This document shows, piece after piece, positions 46,001 through 59,100 of a stretch of 64,000 bases of DNA (position 1 is the stretch's first letter; each line of letters starts with the position of its first letter). The notes under the pieces were generated by a model. The model ran no database searches and was not told the DNA's origin. It was given only the letters and a program-made list of their open reading frames with translations. The position numbers and the translations under genes are program-made. The stretch spans positions 10,682,001-10,746,000 of the forward strand of contig NC_092312.1 in assembly GCF_036785885.1 (NCBI RefSeq), in the 5' to 3' direction. This stretch comes from Coffea arabica. Lineage: Eukaryota; Streptophyta; Magnoliopsida; Gentianales; Rubiaceae.

Positions 46001-46503
46001 CAATTCCACCACCAATCATCAAAACAACTCCAAAAACCCAAATTGATCATCAGCCAAAAAAATTAGTGTCAATCACAATCTTGAATATCCTCTCTCAATC
46101 ACTGTACTGCATTCATTGTCTGATAAGGATCAAAATTCAACAGACACAAAATGACACATGACATTTCCAAGAAAATGTCGTATTAAAAACTCCCACAATG
46201 GCCCCCACTCATGCTTGTATACCAGATTAAAGATACAGGAGGATAAAGCTGGTGTAGAAAAATACGGATAAAATGATGAGAATAATAAAGATTGACAGTC
46301 CAATTAATTGATTGGTGGCAGCAGAGTCCAGTGTCCAGAGTCCAGAGCCGAGTCCCCCTTAGATTCCCACCTCTGAAAAAGTTTTTTCCCAAACAGTCTC
46401 CAACCCACCGCAGGACTCTCTCTTCGTCACTTCGCCCCGCTATTAATTAGTTAATTACCACTACCACACGCACTTCACGCACTGATAACCACAGAATCCA
46501 CCT
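43047..46503. other. Long intergenic stretch, weak internal duplication
   Basis: No supported gene. Short ORFs (for example 43949-44260) have no family likeness. Two regions, about 44740-45190 and 45560-46060, share a series of phrases in the same order (GAAAATCATGA, CTACTAGCAATCTACTA-like, CATCATCCCT, ACCATCAATCAT/ACCAATCATC), suggesting an old duplication of roughly 450 bp. Within the second, an AATTGCTGCAAAATCCAGC unit is itself repeated in tandem (45588-45690). Confidence 0.4.
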
Positions 46504-46513
46504 AAAACCCTAA
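46504..46513 (+). promoter_or_regulatory. Telo-box AAAACCCTAA upstream of the JmjC gene
   Basis: AAAACCCTAA 34 nt before the ATG, in the probable 5' UTR. The same motif type lies near the SYF1 start. Function here is inference. Confidence 0.4.
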
Positions 46514-46546
46514 TTCTGTGAAAGCTCTGCTTTTTTTTTTCTGTGA

Positions 46547-49500
46547 ATGGCTAAAAAGGAGGATATTCCGCCGGACGAAATCCGGTGCCGGAGAACGGAC
46601 GGTCGGCAATGGAGGTGTACTCGGAAAGTAGTAGAAGGGAAAAAGCTCTGTCATATTCACTATCTCCAGGGCCGGAGAAGGCAGCTGAAGCAGAAAGTTC
46701 CGGAGTCGCTGAAATTGGAGAGGAAAAGCAAGAAAATTAGTAAGAAAGATGGGGAGAAAATCAGGGCTTGTTCGTCAAGATCATCGTCCAGGAGGATAGT
46801 GAAAATGGCGTTGGCGGCTGCCGTGAAGAAGAAGCAGAAGAAACGGTGCGTTTCTGAGGTTTTGGATGAGGCGTTGAGGAGGATGAAATTGAAGAGAGGT
46901 GATTTGCATTTGGAGTTGATCAGGGAGTTCTTGAAGAGGCAAGTAGAGAAGAAAAGGTTGAAGAAGAAGAATGAGGAGGAGGAGGAGAAGGAGAATGAGT
47001 GGAGTGGGGAGACTGAGTTGACTCGCGAGTTGCCAAATGGCATAATGGCGATTTCGCAGAAGAATTCCGACAATGCTGGTGGCCATGATGCTGTTGATGT
47101 GAAAATTGGAGAAAATTCGTGCTCGGGATGGAACACACAGAGGAGTTTTCGGTCCAAGAATATTGAACCCGTACCATTGAGTACAATGCAGGTTGTTGCA
47201 GTTGACATTCAGGATCTTAAATCGCTTATCTTGTTTAGTCATTTGTTTTTGGTTCATTTTCAGTTGAATTGGTGTACTTTTATTCTTCTTTTATGGCTAT
47301 TGATTTTCTTGTGGAACTTTTTGGCTCCGTGGAAAAAGGTTGTACCATCTGTGAATGATTTGAGGAGAGTGAAGAAATGCCATTGGTGTAGGAGGAGTAT
47401 TGGTTGTAATTTGATCAAGTGTTTGAAATGTAGGAAGCAACTCTTTTGTTGGGATTGTGTTAAGGAAAGGTACTTATTTTCTCTCTTGCCTTATTTGCAT
47501 ACTGCAGTTGTTTATGTTGATATATTTACGTAATTGTTATTTTGTTTTCTCTTGCATTTTTGTTGATCAGCATGCATGTTCTTGAAATAGAAGTTCTATG
47601 GACAAAAGTCAGAGTGACTTGGAGTTGGATGTGTAATTAATGGATTACCTTATTTAACTGGTTAAGCTACTTTAGAAAATGCAAAAATTATAGCCCATTC
47701 AAAAAAAAAAAAGTGTCTATTTGGATGCAAGTAATGTTTAATTGGTAGATTTGCTAGGATTAAAATGGACGAATAATTGGATAGAGTGTAAGAAGGTGAT
47801 CAGATTTAGATATTACGAACCAGTATATTAAAAGAATTAGAACCTTGTTTATCCTAAATCTAAACCTGTCTGGGTTCTCTTTCCCAAGTATGCGATGATC
47901 GCTAAACTAACAAATTCACAATAAGATGAGGGGCTGTTTGGTCCCTACATTTTTTATTGTTAACTCAATCTCAATTGTAAACAGCATTTAGGAAAAAGAA
48001 ATATGGAGCAATTAATAGTTTTAGTTTTCAAAATTGGAACTGTGTGGTTAGAAATGGACTTCTGTTTCTGACAGAAAGAGTAACTGATGTCTGGTCTAGT
48101 GAGAAGTTTGCTGATGGTTAAACTGTGTCATTCTTTTAGAGTTGCAATATATTCTGTTCCAGAAGCATACATGAGAATGTGTATTATTCTAGATTTGAAC
48201 AGCTGTGTAATAATCACATTTGAACCGGACAGGTAATGCTGGTCTGGATTTTATTTCTCACATTAAATGGTGTACATTTTTCATTCTTAAATTAGTCTAC
48301 ATGTTTCTAATTAAAACCGGAGCCAAACTGAAAGCTATGGCATCTGACTGTGATCAGATACTTGGAGAAGAAAGAGATTAAGGTGGCGTGCCCTGTTTGT
48401 CGTGAAACTTGTAGCTGTATGATCTGCCTAAAACGTCGATGGAAGGAAATGAGTCATAAGGTTTGGTATATGAGATTTTAAAGTATGAATTAGCACATCC
48501 ATATATGTACTTTTTGACTACTCAAGCTTCTACCTTTCTGCAATCTATTTGCAGGAGTTTTATAGGGATAAAAGGAAAATTGCGAAAATCCAACTACTTC
48601 ATTATCTCATTTCCTTGCTTCTTCCTGTTCTCAAACAAATTAACCGAGAACAGAACATGGAGCTTGAGATGGAGGCCATGATTACAGGTACATACAGTAA
48701 TTGGTAGAAATCAAGTTGTAATTGAGGCATCGAGCACCCTGTTTCAAGTTTCACGTGTAACAGGAGAAGTACCATCCAATATCCAGATTCAGCAGTCAGA
48801 GATGGGAAACAAGAAGTTATGTCGCTGGTGAGTTCTGAAATGCTGAAATGTTTTAATGCTGTTGAAGAATGTATACAACTGTCCTGCTGCGTGTTTTTTA
48901 TGTGGTGTTTTCAATCCTGGATCAGCAACAATTGCAGAACTTCAATTGTGGATTACCATAGAAGCTGTGCGAACTGCTCGTATAATCTCTGCTTAAGTTG
49001 TTGCTGGGAATTTTGTCGAGGAAATTTATATGAGAAATTTTGTTCCAAAGGTTGCAATGGTAGGGAAATTCATCGGTCTGCTGGTGAGCTGCGATTGAAG
49101 ATAAATCACATTAGCACTTCTTGCATAAGTTCTTGCAAGGCGCCCCTTTTGTCTCCGATGTCACTGAAGAGCTTGAAAGCTTGTTCTGATGGTAGCGTAT
49201 TTTGTCCTCCAGTGGATTTTGGTGGATGTGGTGAGAGAAACCTTGATTTAAGATGCATTTTTCCCTTAAGGTGGATGAAAGAGCTGGAAGCAGGAGCAGA
49301 AGAGGTGCTTCAGTGCCATGACTTTCCAGAAACTGCAGTTGTGTGTTCTTGTGACTCATTGTGCAAGGGAACTGAGGACAAAGTTGAAATTCAGCCACTG
49401 CAAAAGTTGGCTAAGAGAGTAGAATCCAATGATAATTTCATCTATTATCCCACTTTAAGTGATTTAAACAAAGAGAAACTTGGACATTTCCAGCTGCACT

Positions 49501-52500
49501 GGGCTAAAGGTCATCCTGTTATAGTGCGAAATGTTATTCGAAGAACATCAGTTCTGAACTGGGATCCAGTTGTGATGTTCTCCACTTACCTTGAAAGAAC
49601 AATTTCTAAGTCTCAAAATAAGAAGGAAGTGATTGATGGAGCTACTTGCTTGGACTGGTGTGAGGTCAGTGTTTGAGTTTCTCCCTCTTTACATAACAGA
49701 CATCTAGTGAACTTCATTACAACTGTTGTTGCAGCTTAACAATAATTTACATTTCAGTTTTACCATTGAAAGTTAAGTATGCTGTGAAGATGTTATTGAT
49801 TGTCAGCAGGTGGAACAACTAGTTATGTGACGCCCAAATAAATTATAAATAAATTGTGGCTGCATGATTTTGAAAAGATATAAGATCTGATTACCAGCAT
49901 GGCAAAGTCAATTTTGTATGTTAGACAATTTGCCATTGTCCTTAGATCTAGTGAGGCATTTCACATAGGATAAACAATCCTCATATCATAAATTACTGCA
50001 TATGTCACAATCACATTTGTCTATGTTATTAGGTGAGGACTGCTGTTGTTCTTTCTTCTAATTTCTTTGTTTTTTCTTTTCGTTGTCTTTTCCACTTCTG
50101 GTTTCTGTGCAAAATTGGGCTTGCAAGGGTAGGTTTTCTAATGCTGCTTTGATGTTTGTAAAGCAAGCTGCTGGACAAGTAGAAATGAGAAATGTTCAAG
50201 TTTGTTGCCAAAGTATTCTGTCAAACTATGTAGGAGAAAGACCTATTGCATGCATTTGGATCTTCTTATGTCTGTCTCATGCATCCCACTTTCTTCTGGT
50301 GCTAGTTGAATCTCTTCTGTTACTGTATCTTTGTAGTTGAATCTTTTTCTATCTCTGTCTCAGTCATATTTTCTTTTCCAGGTAGAAACTTCTGCCAAAC
50401 AGATATTCATGGGGTCAATGGTGGATGGCACACATTTAAATGTGCAGCATCAGACCCTGAAAATTAAAGCCTGGCTTTCTTCTAGCGTATTTCAAGAGCA
50501 ATTCCCTTCTCATTATGCTGAGATCTTGCATGTTTTACCGCTTCAGGAGTATCTAAATCCAATTTCTGGCCATCTGAATATAGCACTCAAGTTGCCAGAA
50601 GAAGCGGCGAAACCTGAAATTGGTCCTTGTATTCATATTTCATGTGGTGGTCTGGAGGACTTCATGAATGCTGATTTTTTGACAAAACTCTGCTTTGACT
50701 CAAATGATGTGGTAAATTAATATTTTTGTGCACGTTCAAAGTTCTTTTACATTTGAATTTATTTGCCTTCACGGTCAGTACAATTCTTGTGAGTATGCAA
50801 TTTAACTTGCTGCAATTAGGTTTCATTGTGGGAACCTCTTTTCTTTTGTGGAGCATTTTAATTGAGCTTACTGCTTGACAGGTCGTTTAAAGTTGTGACC
50901 AGCTAGGTAGGTGCATGTCATAATTTTCTGCTCAAGAAAACTTGTCATGGCAGTTCTGTCACTTTTTGATATGTTGCAATAAGGTGACCTAATATTTATT
51001 GGTTTATTACATGTTCATGTTTTCTTCAGTTACAAGCATCTTATTATCTAATTGTGAAATCAGACTGACCTTCCATATTTGCATATTAAGTGTAACAATA
51101 ACCATTATTGCAAACACTAGAATACCCATGAATACAATTTCTTTCAGTTGAAATGACCTTTGCATCTGCTTCTCTCTTTCATTCTATATACTCTCGGTGA
51201 CTGAGCATACTTGAGTGCACGCACTTATTGGCTGATACAGCGGAAGGCAGTCGTTGCTGGAAGCAGAACATTCCCTGGTGCTGAATACTTGGGGTTCAAA
51301 ATAAATTGCAATTGATAGTGTGCTGTGCATGTTAAAGTGGATTTCGACCGTGTTATGTAGTTGCACAACATGCGGAAATACTCGTGCATGCCTTGTCTAA
51401 TATGATTCTTCCCATCTCAAATTTCATTGCTTTGTTATAGTGTTTAAGAAGCAATGTGTGATTAACATTGTTCTTACGGTGGATATGTTGAGAAAATATT
51501 CTACTAGGAGGATCTGGGCTTCTTTGAACTTCATTATTGGAAGAGTTCATTTCACTTGGATAAAGGAAATGTGTACAATGTCTTTTTATGCTTTGCTGCC
51601 TTACTAGCTCTCTGTCTGAACATATAAAGGATTAAAGGAGGGCTGTCCTGCAACTGCAATAAAGAGATCATCATTGCTCCATCTGTTGCATGTGCACATA
51701 GACGAAAGCATATACATCGACCCACCTTTTGCAATAATATCTTGGCTATAGCAGCTGTACTTGTTGCTAAATCGTGGATACATGATTTTTTTCTGTTATC
51801 CTGCACTTCTTTTGTGCATCATCATTACTTTCAAATCCAGAATATTGGTTACTTCCTTGATTGATGTCTATGTTTTGGCTATCACTGCAATTTTTTGTTG
51901 ATTTTTCTGTTGCTACTGACTATTTGTGTTTGACCTCTTGAGACTTAATTTCAGTTTTCTTATTTTATTAAGCAGTAAAATGAGTAGACTGAACATTCTA
52001 CGGTCACTTTTAGTTTACAGTCACCAGGAACCATACACTGTTTTGGATAAAAGGTGGTCTTCATGTACTTGCATGTGATATCTGGTGTGGATAGCCATAG
52101 GAAAAGATCCTGTTTCAGTAGGCTTTTTGTTAATTAAAGATTTAAAGCAACACATCTACTGATATATGGAGGTGCTTGTATTTAATTTTCTCATCTAATC
52201 TTTTGAGAGAGAGAGAGAGAGGGGGGGGAACAAATAAATGATGTATGAGATTGTGCCCCTCAATTTTGCAGCTGTGTACTGGTATCGTCAGAACAAATTC
52301 TAGGTCAGTCCACAATAAATTGGCAGGAGGATGTGAAACTAATTAAGATATGACTTATAATTGCTCCTTGACTCATCAACTTTCAGTCTAGCTTGCATAT
52401 CAAGTTAGGATTCTTCTGAAGTTGTAAAATTATTTGCAGCTAACTCTATCTGCATTTCAGGTTAATGTTCTTGCATGTGTTACGGATGTTCCAATCACCA

Positions 52501-54133
52501 GAGAACAGTTCAAAAATATTCAAACATTGATGAAGAAGTACAAGGGTCAAGACCATTCGCAATCAAGCAGAAAGAACAATAATCGAGGTCATTTGCCTTC
52601 CAGCAGTAATTCTACCGAAGTAAAAGGAAAATCATCTTTACACAGCGAAGAAAGTCAAGAATCAGGCTTGCAAGATATGATGGAAGAAAGGTTAAGCTTA
52701 CCTAATGGAATTGCGAAAGTGCCTCTTTTCACTGGCAATTCAATTAAAGGACAAATATCATGCTTTGAAAATGGGAATATACCCTTTGATTCTGAAAATG
52801 AGTCTGAATTTGATTCTGAGTCCTCAATGCTTTGTTCTGGAAACATTCAAGGATTGGAAGATTCAGATGATGAGACTTTCTTTAGGGATATCGAGAGCTC
52901 AAGTTCTTCCTGCGAGAAACAAACAGCCAATCCATCTGGTGCTCAATGGGACATTTTCCGTAGACAAGACGTCCCAAAACTTCTAGAATACCTCAGACAG
53001 CATTCTGATGAATTAAGTTCTGCATACTGCTATGGTGGACATGTAATATATTCTGAGACTCAAGCTTCTCAAATAAGATGAGGATGTAAGAGCATCTTGA
53101 TTAAGTTGTTTGTGTCTATTGCAGGTGGTTCATCCAATTCTGGATCAAAGTTTCTTCCTCGATGCATATCACAAGATGAAGCTTAAGGAGGAATTTGGTA
53201 AGCATAGTTTCTTCTCCGTTAGCTACTCTCTATCCATACGAAGAAGAAATATTGTAACCGAGGCAGTTCTTATTCGTACTAATGGTACTTCAAACATGGA
53301 ACATTCCTTATCATGGAGCTGCTTTTCACTGTTGCCAGGTGTTCAGCCATGGACCTTTGAGCAACACCTAGGAGAAGCTATCATGATTCCAGCAGGATGT
53401 CCATATCAAATTAGAAAACTAAAGGTGACGTAAACCATTCAGTCTAGTGTTGCAGATATGATTGAGTGTGAAACTTTTATGGTTGCTCATAATTCCTTTG
53501 TGATTTAATTGCTTTTACCAGCATGGAAGGTTGTCTCCTGTAGAACATTCTCTAGAAGTAGCGAAAATTGAATATCAGTATTAAGCTCAAAACTGTCACA
53601 AAACTTCTATATTCTACATTTAGGGTTGTCCTTTGTTATAAAAATGTTTGCTTGACTTCATTGAAGGACAGTCTCTGTTACTCCATTGTGAAATCTTCAA
53701 CCAAATTGCATTATTACTGAGAGTTTTGCTTCTTGAAATTTGTATTTAAGCATTGTACTTCTCGAGTAATAGTTTTTGGACCTGGATGTTTAAGGGTTCG
53801 CTATCATAGTTGCTAACTGAATGGTTTTCTATATCCTCTAAACTGCAGCCATGTGTCAATGTAGTCCTAGACTTCATCTCACCGGAAAATACAACTGAAT
53901 GCATTCGTTTAACTGATGAAATCCGTCTTCTCCCACTGCGCCATAGAGCCAGAGGAAAAGTGTTGGAGGTGACTTTGGATCAAACTCACTACTAATTTAC
54001 TTCTGCAGAATTTGAGCTGCATTTAACAGAAAAAGAAAATAACGTGGAATCACATCTACAGGTTAGGAAGATGACAGCATATGGAATCAGCAGTGCAATT
54101 GAAGAAATCCAAAAGCTAATGTGCACAGAGTAA
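46547..54133 (+). CDS. WRC/RING-like/JmjC protein, KDM3 (JMJ25/IBM1) family, likely inactive as demethylase
   Basis: Eleven coding exons: 46547-47469, 48358-48460, 48555-48687, 48764-48827, 48926-49664, 50382-50711, 52461-53042, 53125-53197, 53339-53424, 53849-53968 and 54062-54133, joining in frame to 1074 aa. Domains: WRC motif (C14, C24, C35, H38), basic nuclear-type region, RING-like cysteine cluster (about 278-334: CHWC...CLKC...CWDC...CPVC...CSCMIC), a second Cys cluster CNNC...CANC...CLSC (exon 5), then JmjC. KDM3-type proteins normally remove H3K9 methyl groups in the nucleus. Here the HxD position reads KLCFD (C758 for His, D760 kept) and the distal His position in the AGCP-x-Q motif is Tyr (Y1005), so Fe(II) binding is probably lost. 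A hydrophobic stretch at residues 216-264 is unusual. The last exon may instead be spliced on (AGA|GTAAGT at 54130). The exact orthologue is not assigned. Confidence 0.88.
47192..47338 (+). other. In-frame hydrophobic 147-nt stretch bounded by GT...AG in JmjC exon 1
   Basis: CAG|GTTGTT at 47192 and AAAAAG|GTTG at 47338/47339 bound exactly 49 codons without a stop, coding for a leucine/phenylalanine-rich stretch (ILLLWLLIFLWNF). Removing it leaves the frame intact. It may be a retained intron (exitron) or a true membrane-type segment. Confidence 0.45.
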
Positions 54134-56188
54134 GTTTTCTTGGAAATATCAAAACGTGACAAGTAGTTTGTCATGCTTTTATTGTTTTACCTCTATCTCT
54201 TAGCTATTGAGCATTCATTTGACATGCAAAAAAAAAAAAAAAAACGACTGGATAGCAACTCAGTGTCCGATTAAGACAATTGTAGGGGTCCATCTCAAGT
54301 TCTTAAATTCAGTTGGGTGAGTGGTGAATACACATTCTTCACCCTTCTCTTCCTCCCAACCCCCCCCCCCACCCCCCAAAAAATAAAATAAAATAAAAAG
54401 AGAAAAGAATTGAATGTAAAGGGCTGGTGGCTGTGGTTATGAGGTGTGAAAGGAAATATTAGCTTCTTGTTTACTGGAAAATTCTTGTCTGAATTTATGT
54501 AATGAGTATTTGGACAAAGAGAAAAATTATTAATTTACTTCCATTAGTAGTAGATCGATCTACATTATGGTCTAATTGTAGATTATGGTCCTCTTAAAGT
54601 AGTTCAATGTAGTGGATTACAAGTGCATCTTCTCTGACCAAATTGGTCGAAGTCTAGTATTTAGTCAATATCTGTCATCCTTACTGTGACGTATCATTCA
54701 TTGAGGTTACTGGCTGTGATTCTTCTTGACTAGTAAGGCTTTTGGGTCCAAAGCAAGAACTCTGAGAATAATTATGAGATATCTTCATTGCTGTAGTTAC
54801 TGGTTGTTAGATGGACAACATGGCATTAATTCATGTAAATGGCTAATGGAGTTAGATAAGAACAGTTTTTCTTCTCCAGTTGTTTGCTGACCCTGTTGAG
54901 TCCAGGACCGGTGGCAAGCTTGCTGAGTGATGATGTACAAAGGGTAGCAACTATACTTTAAGCAGCTTCTTGTCCGAAGATAGGAGCTTTCTTTTTGATA
55001 ACTAATGGCCTTGTCTTGCTACAAAGCTTGTAACGCTGAAGGTCACCACATCAGTTAATTGATGGCCTACAGTTAAGCAAGGGTCTTATGCCACCAAACT
55101 TTCAGATTGTAAAGTGGTAGTAGTCCTTTGCTGAACGAAACACTTCGTATCTGAGTCTTTGCCTTACATTTCTTACTTCTTTTCATCTGTTTTGAGTTGG
55201 CATATACGTCATAATTTTTCTTTATTACTTGCAGTTATGTGTAACCTTTTGGGGTGCTTCGCTAGCTTGATAAGGCAAAGGTTGATTGCATATCAACTGG
55301 GAGGTATTTGACATTCAATTAGAGCTAGAGCTTTGAGCTTCACAGAGACATTTGGCTGCCCCGTTTCTCTAAAGGAGGCTGTGATTTGATTCCCTGATGG
55401 TTCAGGATAATTGTGCCTGTGTTCTTAGTATGGGTGCAGATGGGGGGATATAAGCAAAACTCGAGAGAGAGCTTAATCGGTGATAAAGGAGGTTTTGATT
55501 GAGAGAAGACTAATTTGTTCTGCGCTCTTTCCCAAAATCTCCTTTTGAGTGAGATAAATGATCCGCATCTTCAATTAATATACCGCGAGTTGATGCCCGA
55601 TATTGAATTGTACATAATCCACGATTATTTTCTTTATTTTTTCGAAATATGTAATTTTGGAAGTATAAATGAAAACTCAGTCAAAATGAAATTTAGCTTA
55701 TTTTCCGACGCAATTTTATAAAGCTTGTAAATCGTATTTGAGGTACAGCAGGTAGTTTCAACTTTCAAGTCATTCTGCAGGTACTCAAGAGCAAATCCTT
55801 GCATAAAAACTAGAGGAAAAAAAAAAAAAGGGCATGGAAATTATAAGAACACGAGTAAGTTCAAGATCATCTTTGCCGAATGTAAAAAGATGAAGAGATA
55901 AGCTGAGAGATATGAAAAAAATAAAGGAATTCAATTTATTTCTTCACATCTTGTGTCTCTCGCGAGGCAGTATCTTTGAAAACAAAAATTTATGAATACA
56001 AAGACAAAATTTCCAATTGCAAAATTTGTGACGCAGCACCCCAAAAGGATTGAGTCTGTCTAGTTGGAACAGGTCTAAGTAGATACACGCAAGAAGAATA
56101 CTAGTACGCTGTGAGATGGTATACATTACTGAAGTTCTATGCGATCAAAAGAATTGCTATGTAACCATAGCAGCGGTTAGAGATTTCC
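54134..56188. other. 3' region of the JmjC gene and intergenic sequence
   Basis: Includes A18-like run at about 54227-54244 and a C-rich tract near 54360-54377. A possible extra JmjC exon after the acceptor near 54880 (TTCTCCAG) would add about 27 codons, in frame to TAA near 54960, but shows no family likeness. The convergent ABC1-kinase gene ends at 56189. Confidence 0.4.
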
Positions 56189-59100
56189 TTAAGGAGCCAT
56201 GAGTCCTTCAATCGTGTGAGAGAGTGACTTTGCCCAGTCCGCTTTGAGTAGCAGCGTCTGAAGTGTATGCATTACATCATAATCAGGATCTAGCTTTCGC
56301 TGCCAACCCTATAAACAGAAAATCAAAGGCATAAAAGAAAAATAAAAAGTCAAAACTACAAGGCTCATACTAACACCAAAACAGTGGCAAGAAACATACC
56401 GCAAGAATAACCTACCTTAACAATAATAAAAATGATAAACGAATGAAAAAGGGACATGAGAAAAACCAGAACCAATATCAGCCAGTGAATAATTATTGGG
56501 AAGTTCTGCATTATCATTTGAATGCCGCAATATGACAAAAGCTTCAAAAGAGAGACAAATTTAATGCTAACATTTTTCAAATGTGTTGTCTGAATGCTGA
56601 ACGCCATGTCAGCACCCGATATTACATCAAAAGCCCATAATCATATGAATGGACTAGTTATGGGGCCGTGGTGAAAGTTTAAAACTAAAATACAGGCTCT
56701 CACAGGTTACTAGGGTTATTGAAAGTCAACTTTACCATAATATAATTTTTTTTATTGGCCCAAACTGGATCATCAAAATGCCCACTACAGTGCTTGCAAC
56801 AATGAGCATGGGATAAATGGTTAGGCCTAAAGCACATTATCCTTTTCCCCAATACCCAGGGCGGTTCTAGTTATCCATTCTAACTCTTAGTTTAACGAGC
56901 AGCAGAACTTCTTCGAAGCCTCAAAACATGAAAGTACAAATTGATGAAATAATTCTTCCAGAAATAATATATCTTTACAAGGGGATTTCAAACGCTTAAG
57001 AGCATAGGAGCATTAGTGGTCTTATTGAAAGCAATTATTCTCTAAGACCTTAAACTTTAAAGTCTCTAAGCATTTATTAATTATTTTCATTTTCTTTTCG
57101 GGCAGAGGGTGTTTTTGGAGTGGAGGAAAGGACAGCAAATTTGCTCAAGCAACTAGTCACATTTCAGTAAAAAAGCAGCATGAGTACTTCCAACACCTGA
57201 GGGCATGGGCATGACATGCATACAACTGTCAGACGCCAATCAACAAGAACAAGCATGCACTCCATCAAGCATCTTTTCACAAAATGTGTCATAAATCACA
57301 CCAACATGAAGGGAATCTATACCTCAAGAACCAAAGTTGTAACCATGACTGTGCACACATTGCCATCGATGTTTACTCTATGACGCCGAACTTGCTCAAG
57401 TAAATGCTGCATGCAATCAGCCGGATGAACCAAATCACCTTCTGGAGTACCCCAAAAATCAAACGACTCTTTCACTTCCTAATAAAAAGCAGATGATTAG
57501 AATGATAACTATGCTAAAATTAGGAGGATCACTAATCACAAGCTTTACGCAATAAAAGTCTATTCTTTGACCCAAAAATACAGAATCTTTTCCTTGATTT
57601 TCTATTTGATGAACCAGTAGGAAATTGAAAGTTACAGAAGATAATCCTACACAAACCAGATAAAGGTGTAAAGGATAAGAATTCCAGAACCCCAAGATTA
57701 TGTCTGTTTCCAATGCAAATGGAAACACAAAAGCAGGACTAGGAACTATCCTTTAAGGAGGTTCGCTAATATCAAACATCATATGTAAGATGCTGACGGA
57801 AAAATGTGGAAGGGTCCTTTAGTCCATAACCCTCCTTGGTTCTCCATAATAGTTTAGATGCTGGCACAATTTTAAACGGTATCAAAAGCTATATATAGTA
57901 GAAAACACTAAAAGAAATAATATAGCAGTGTTGAGTGTGATGATTGACGTGCCAGGTCAGCCTCCTACTTCCTATGGCACATAATAAGAGAATTACCTGG
58001 ATAAAGTCCTGTGGGCTGGGACAATTCTGTTTTTTTGATAATCTTAGTGCGCACTCTGCTGCTGTTTGACCATCCCGACGAGCAACAGCCTTGAAAAACT
58101 CTAATAGATTACTTCGATCACTTTTAGAAAGCTCAGCAGTCATTCCTACATCAACGAAAATAACATGAGGCTTTGACTTGAAAAGGCGCTTCCGAGAAGG
58201 CTTGGTCTGAGCCTCCCTAACAAGGATGTTTCCAGGATGCATGTCAGCATGAATGAAGTTGTCTACCTGTTAAATACATGGGAAAAAATTCTCAGCCATG
58301 AGAACTAACACTTAATGTTAAAGACTAAGTAAATGTTCGTATCTTCCCCCAAATGTGTGACCAGACAATCTCAGCATTGTTTTAGGAAGGTAGGTGTTAT
58401 TTACTAAAATTCAACTTAAGAGGGTGTTTTTGGAAGTGACATAGGATTCAAAATTTGTAACAAATTTAAACAAATAGATCAAATACCACGTTGCCCACTA
58501 TATCAACATGGTTAAACTTTACTTGCAACAAAGTCAACAAAATATTGAAGCCTGCTTTGCTTCCCTTTCCCCCCTCCCCCCAAAAGGGGGGCACAGGAAC
58601 CCAAAGAAAAAGGTAACAACATACATGGATTGGACAATATTAAAAAAAAAAAAATTACCAGAAGCATTTTCAGTAGTGCATGAGTTCCAATGTGAGCAAG
58701 TGAACTTTTAAGTCGTTCATGCCCCACAATCTCGTCAACATAGTGTGAAACACATTCCCCTTGCTCAAAGGTTTCCACCAACACAGCAGGATGCACCAGT
58801 GGATACACAGGCTTTGGGAAAGAGACATCCTTCCATCTGCGAAAATTATAAATGAAGCGGCTGAGATGGGCAGCTTCTCTTGCAAGATCAACTTGAGACA
58901 TCATAAAAACTGCAAATTGCTGAACACTCTCATCCAATCTCAACCAATTTAGTGCCGGAATGAATTTTGATAATTTTGCCACTTTGTTGATTATCTCAAA
59001 ATCTCTTTTAATTGATTCACCAACTCCAGGATGTCTCACCTTCACAGCTACCATCATAGGCTTGGTGTGACGACCACGATACCGATACTTCAAAGAAGCT

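Noticed and set aside
46660..47257. Long minus-strand ORFs opposite JmjC exon 1
   Set aside because: Shadows of the real exon: Ser/Phe-rich composition is the complement of the Lys/Glu-rich coding strand.
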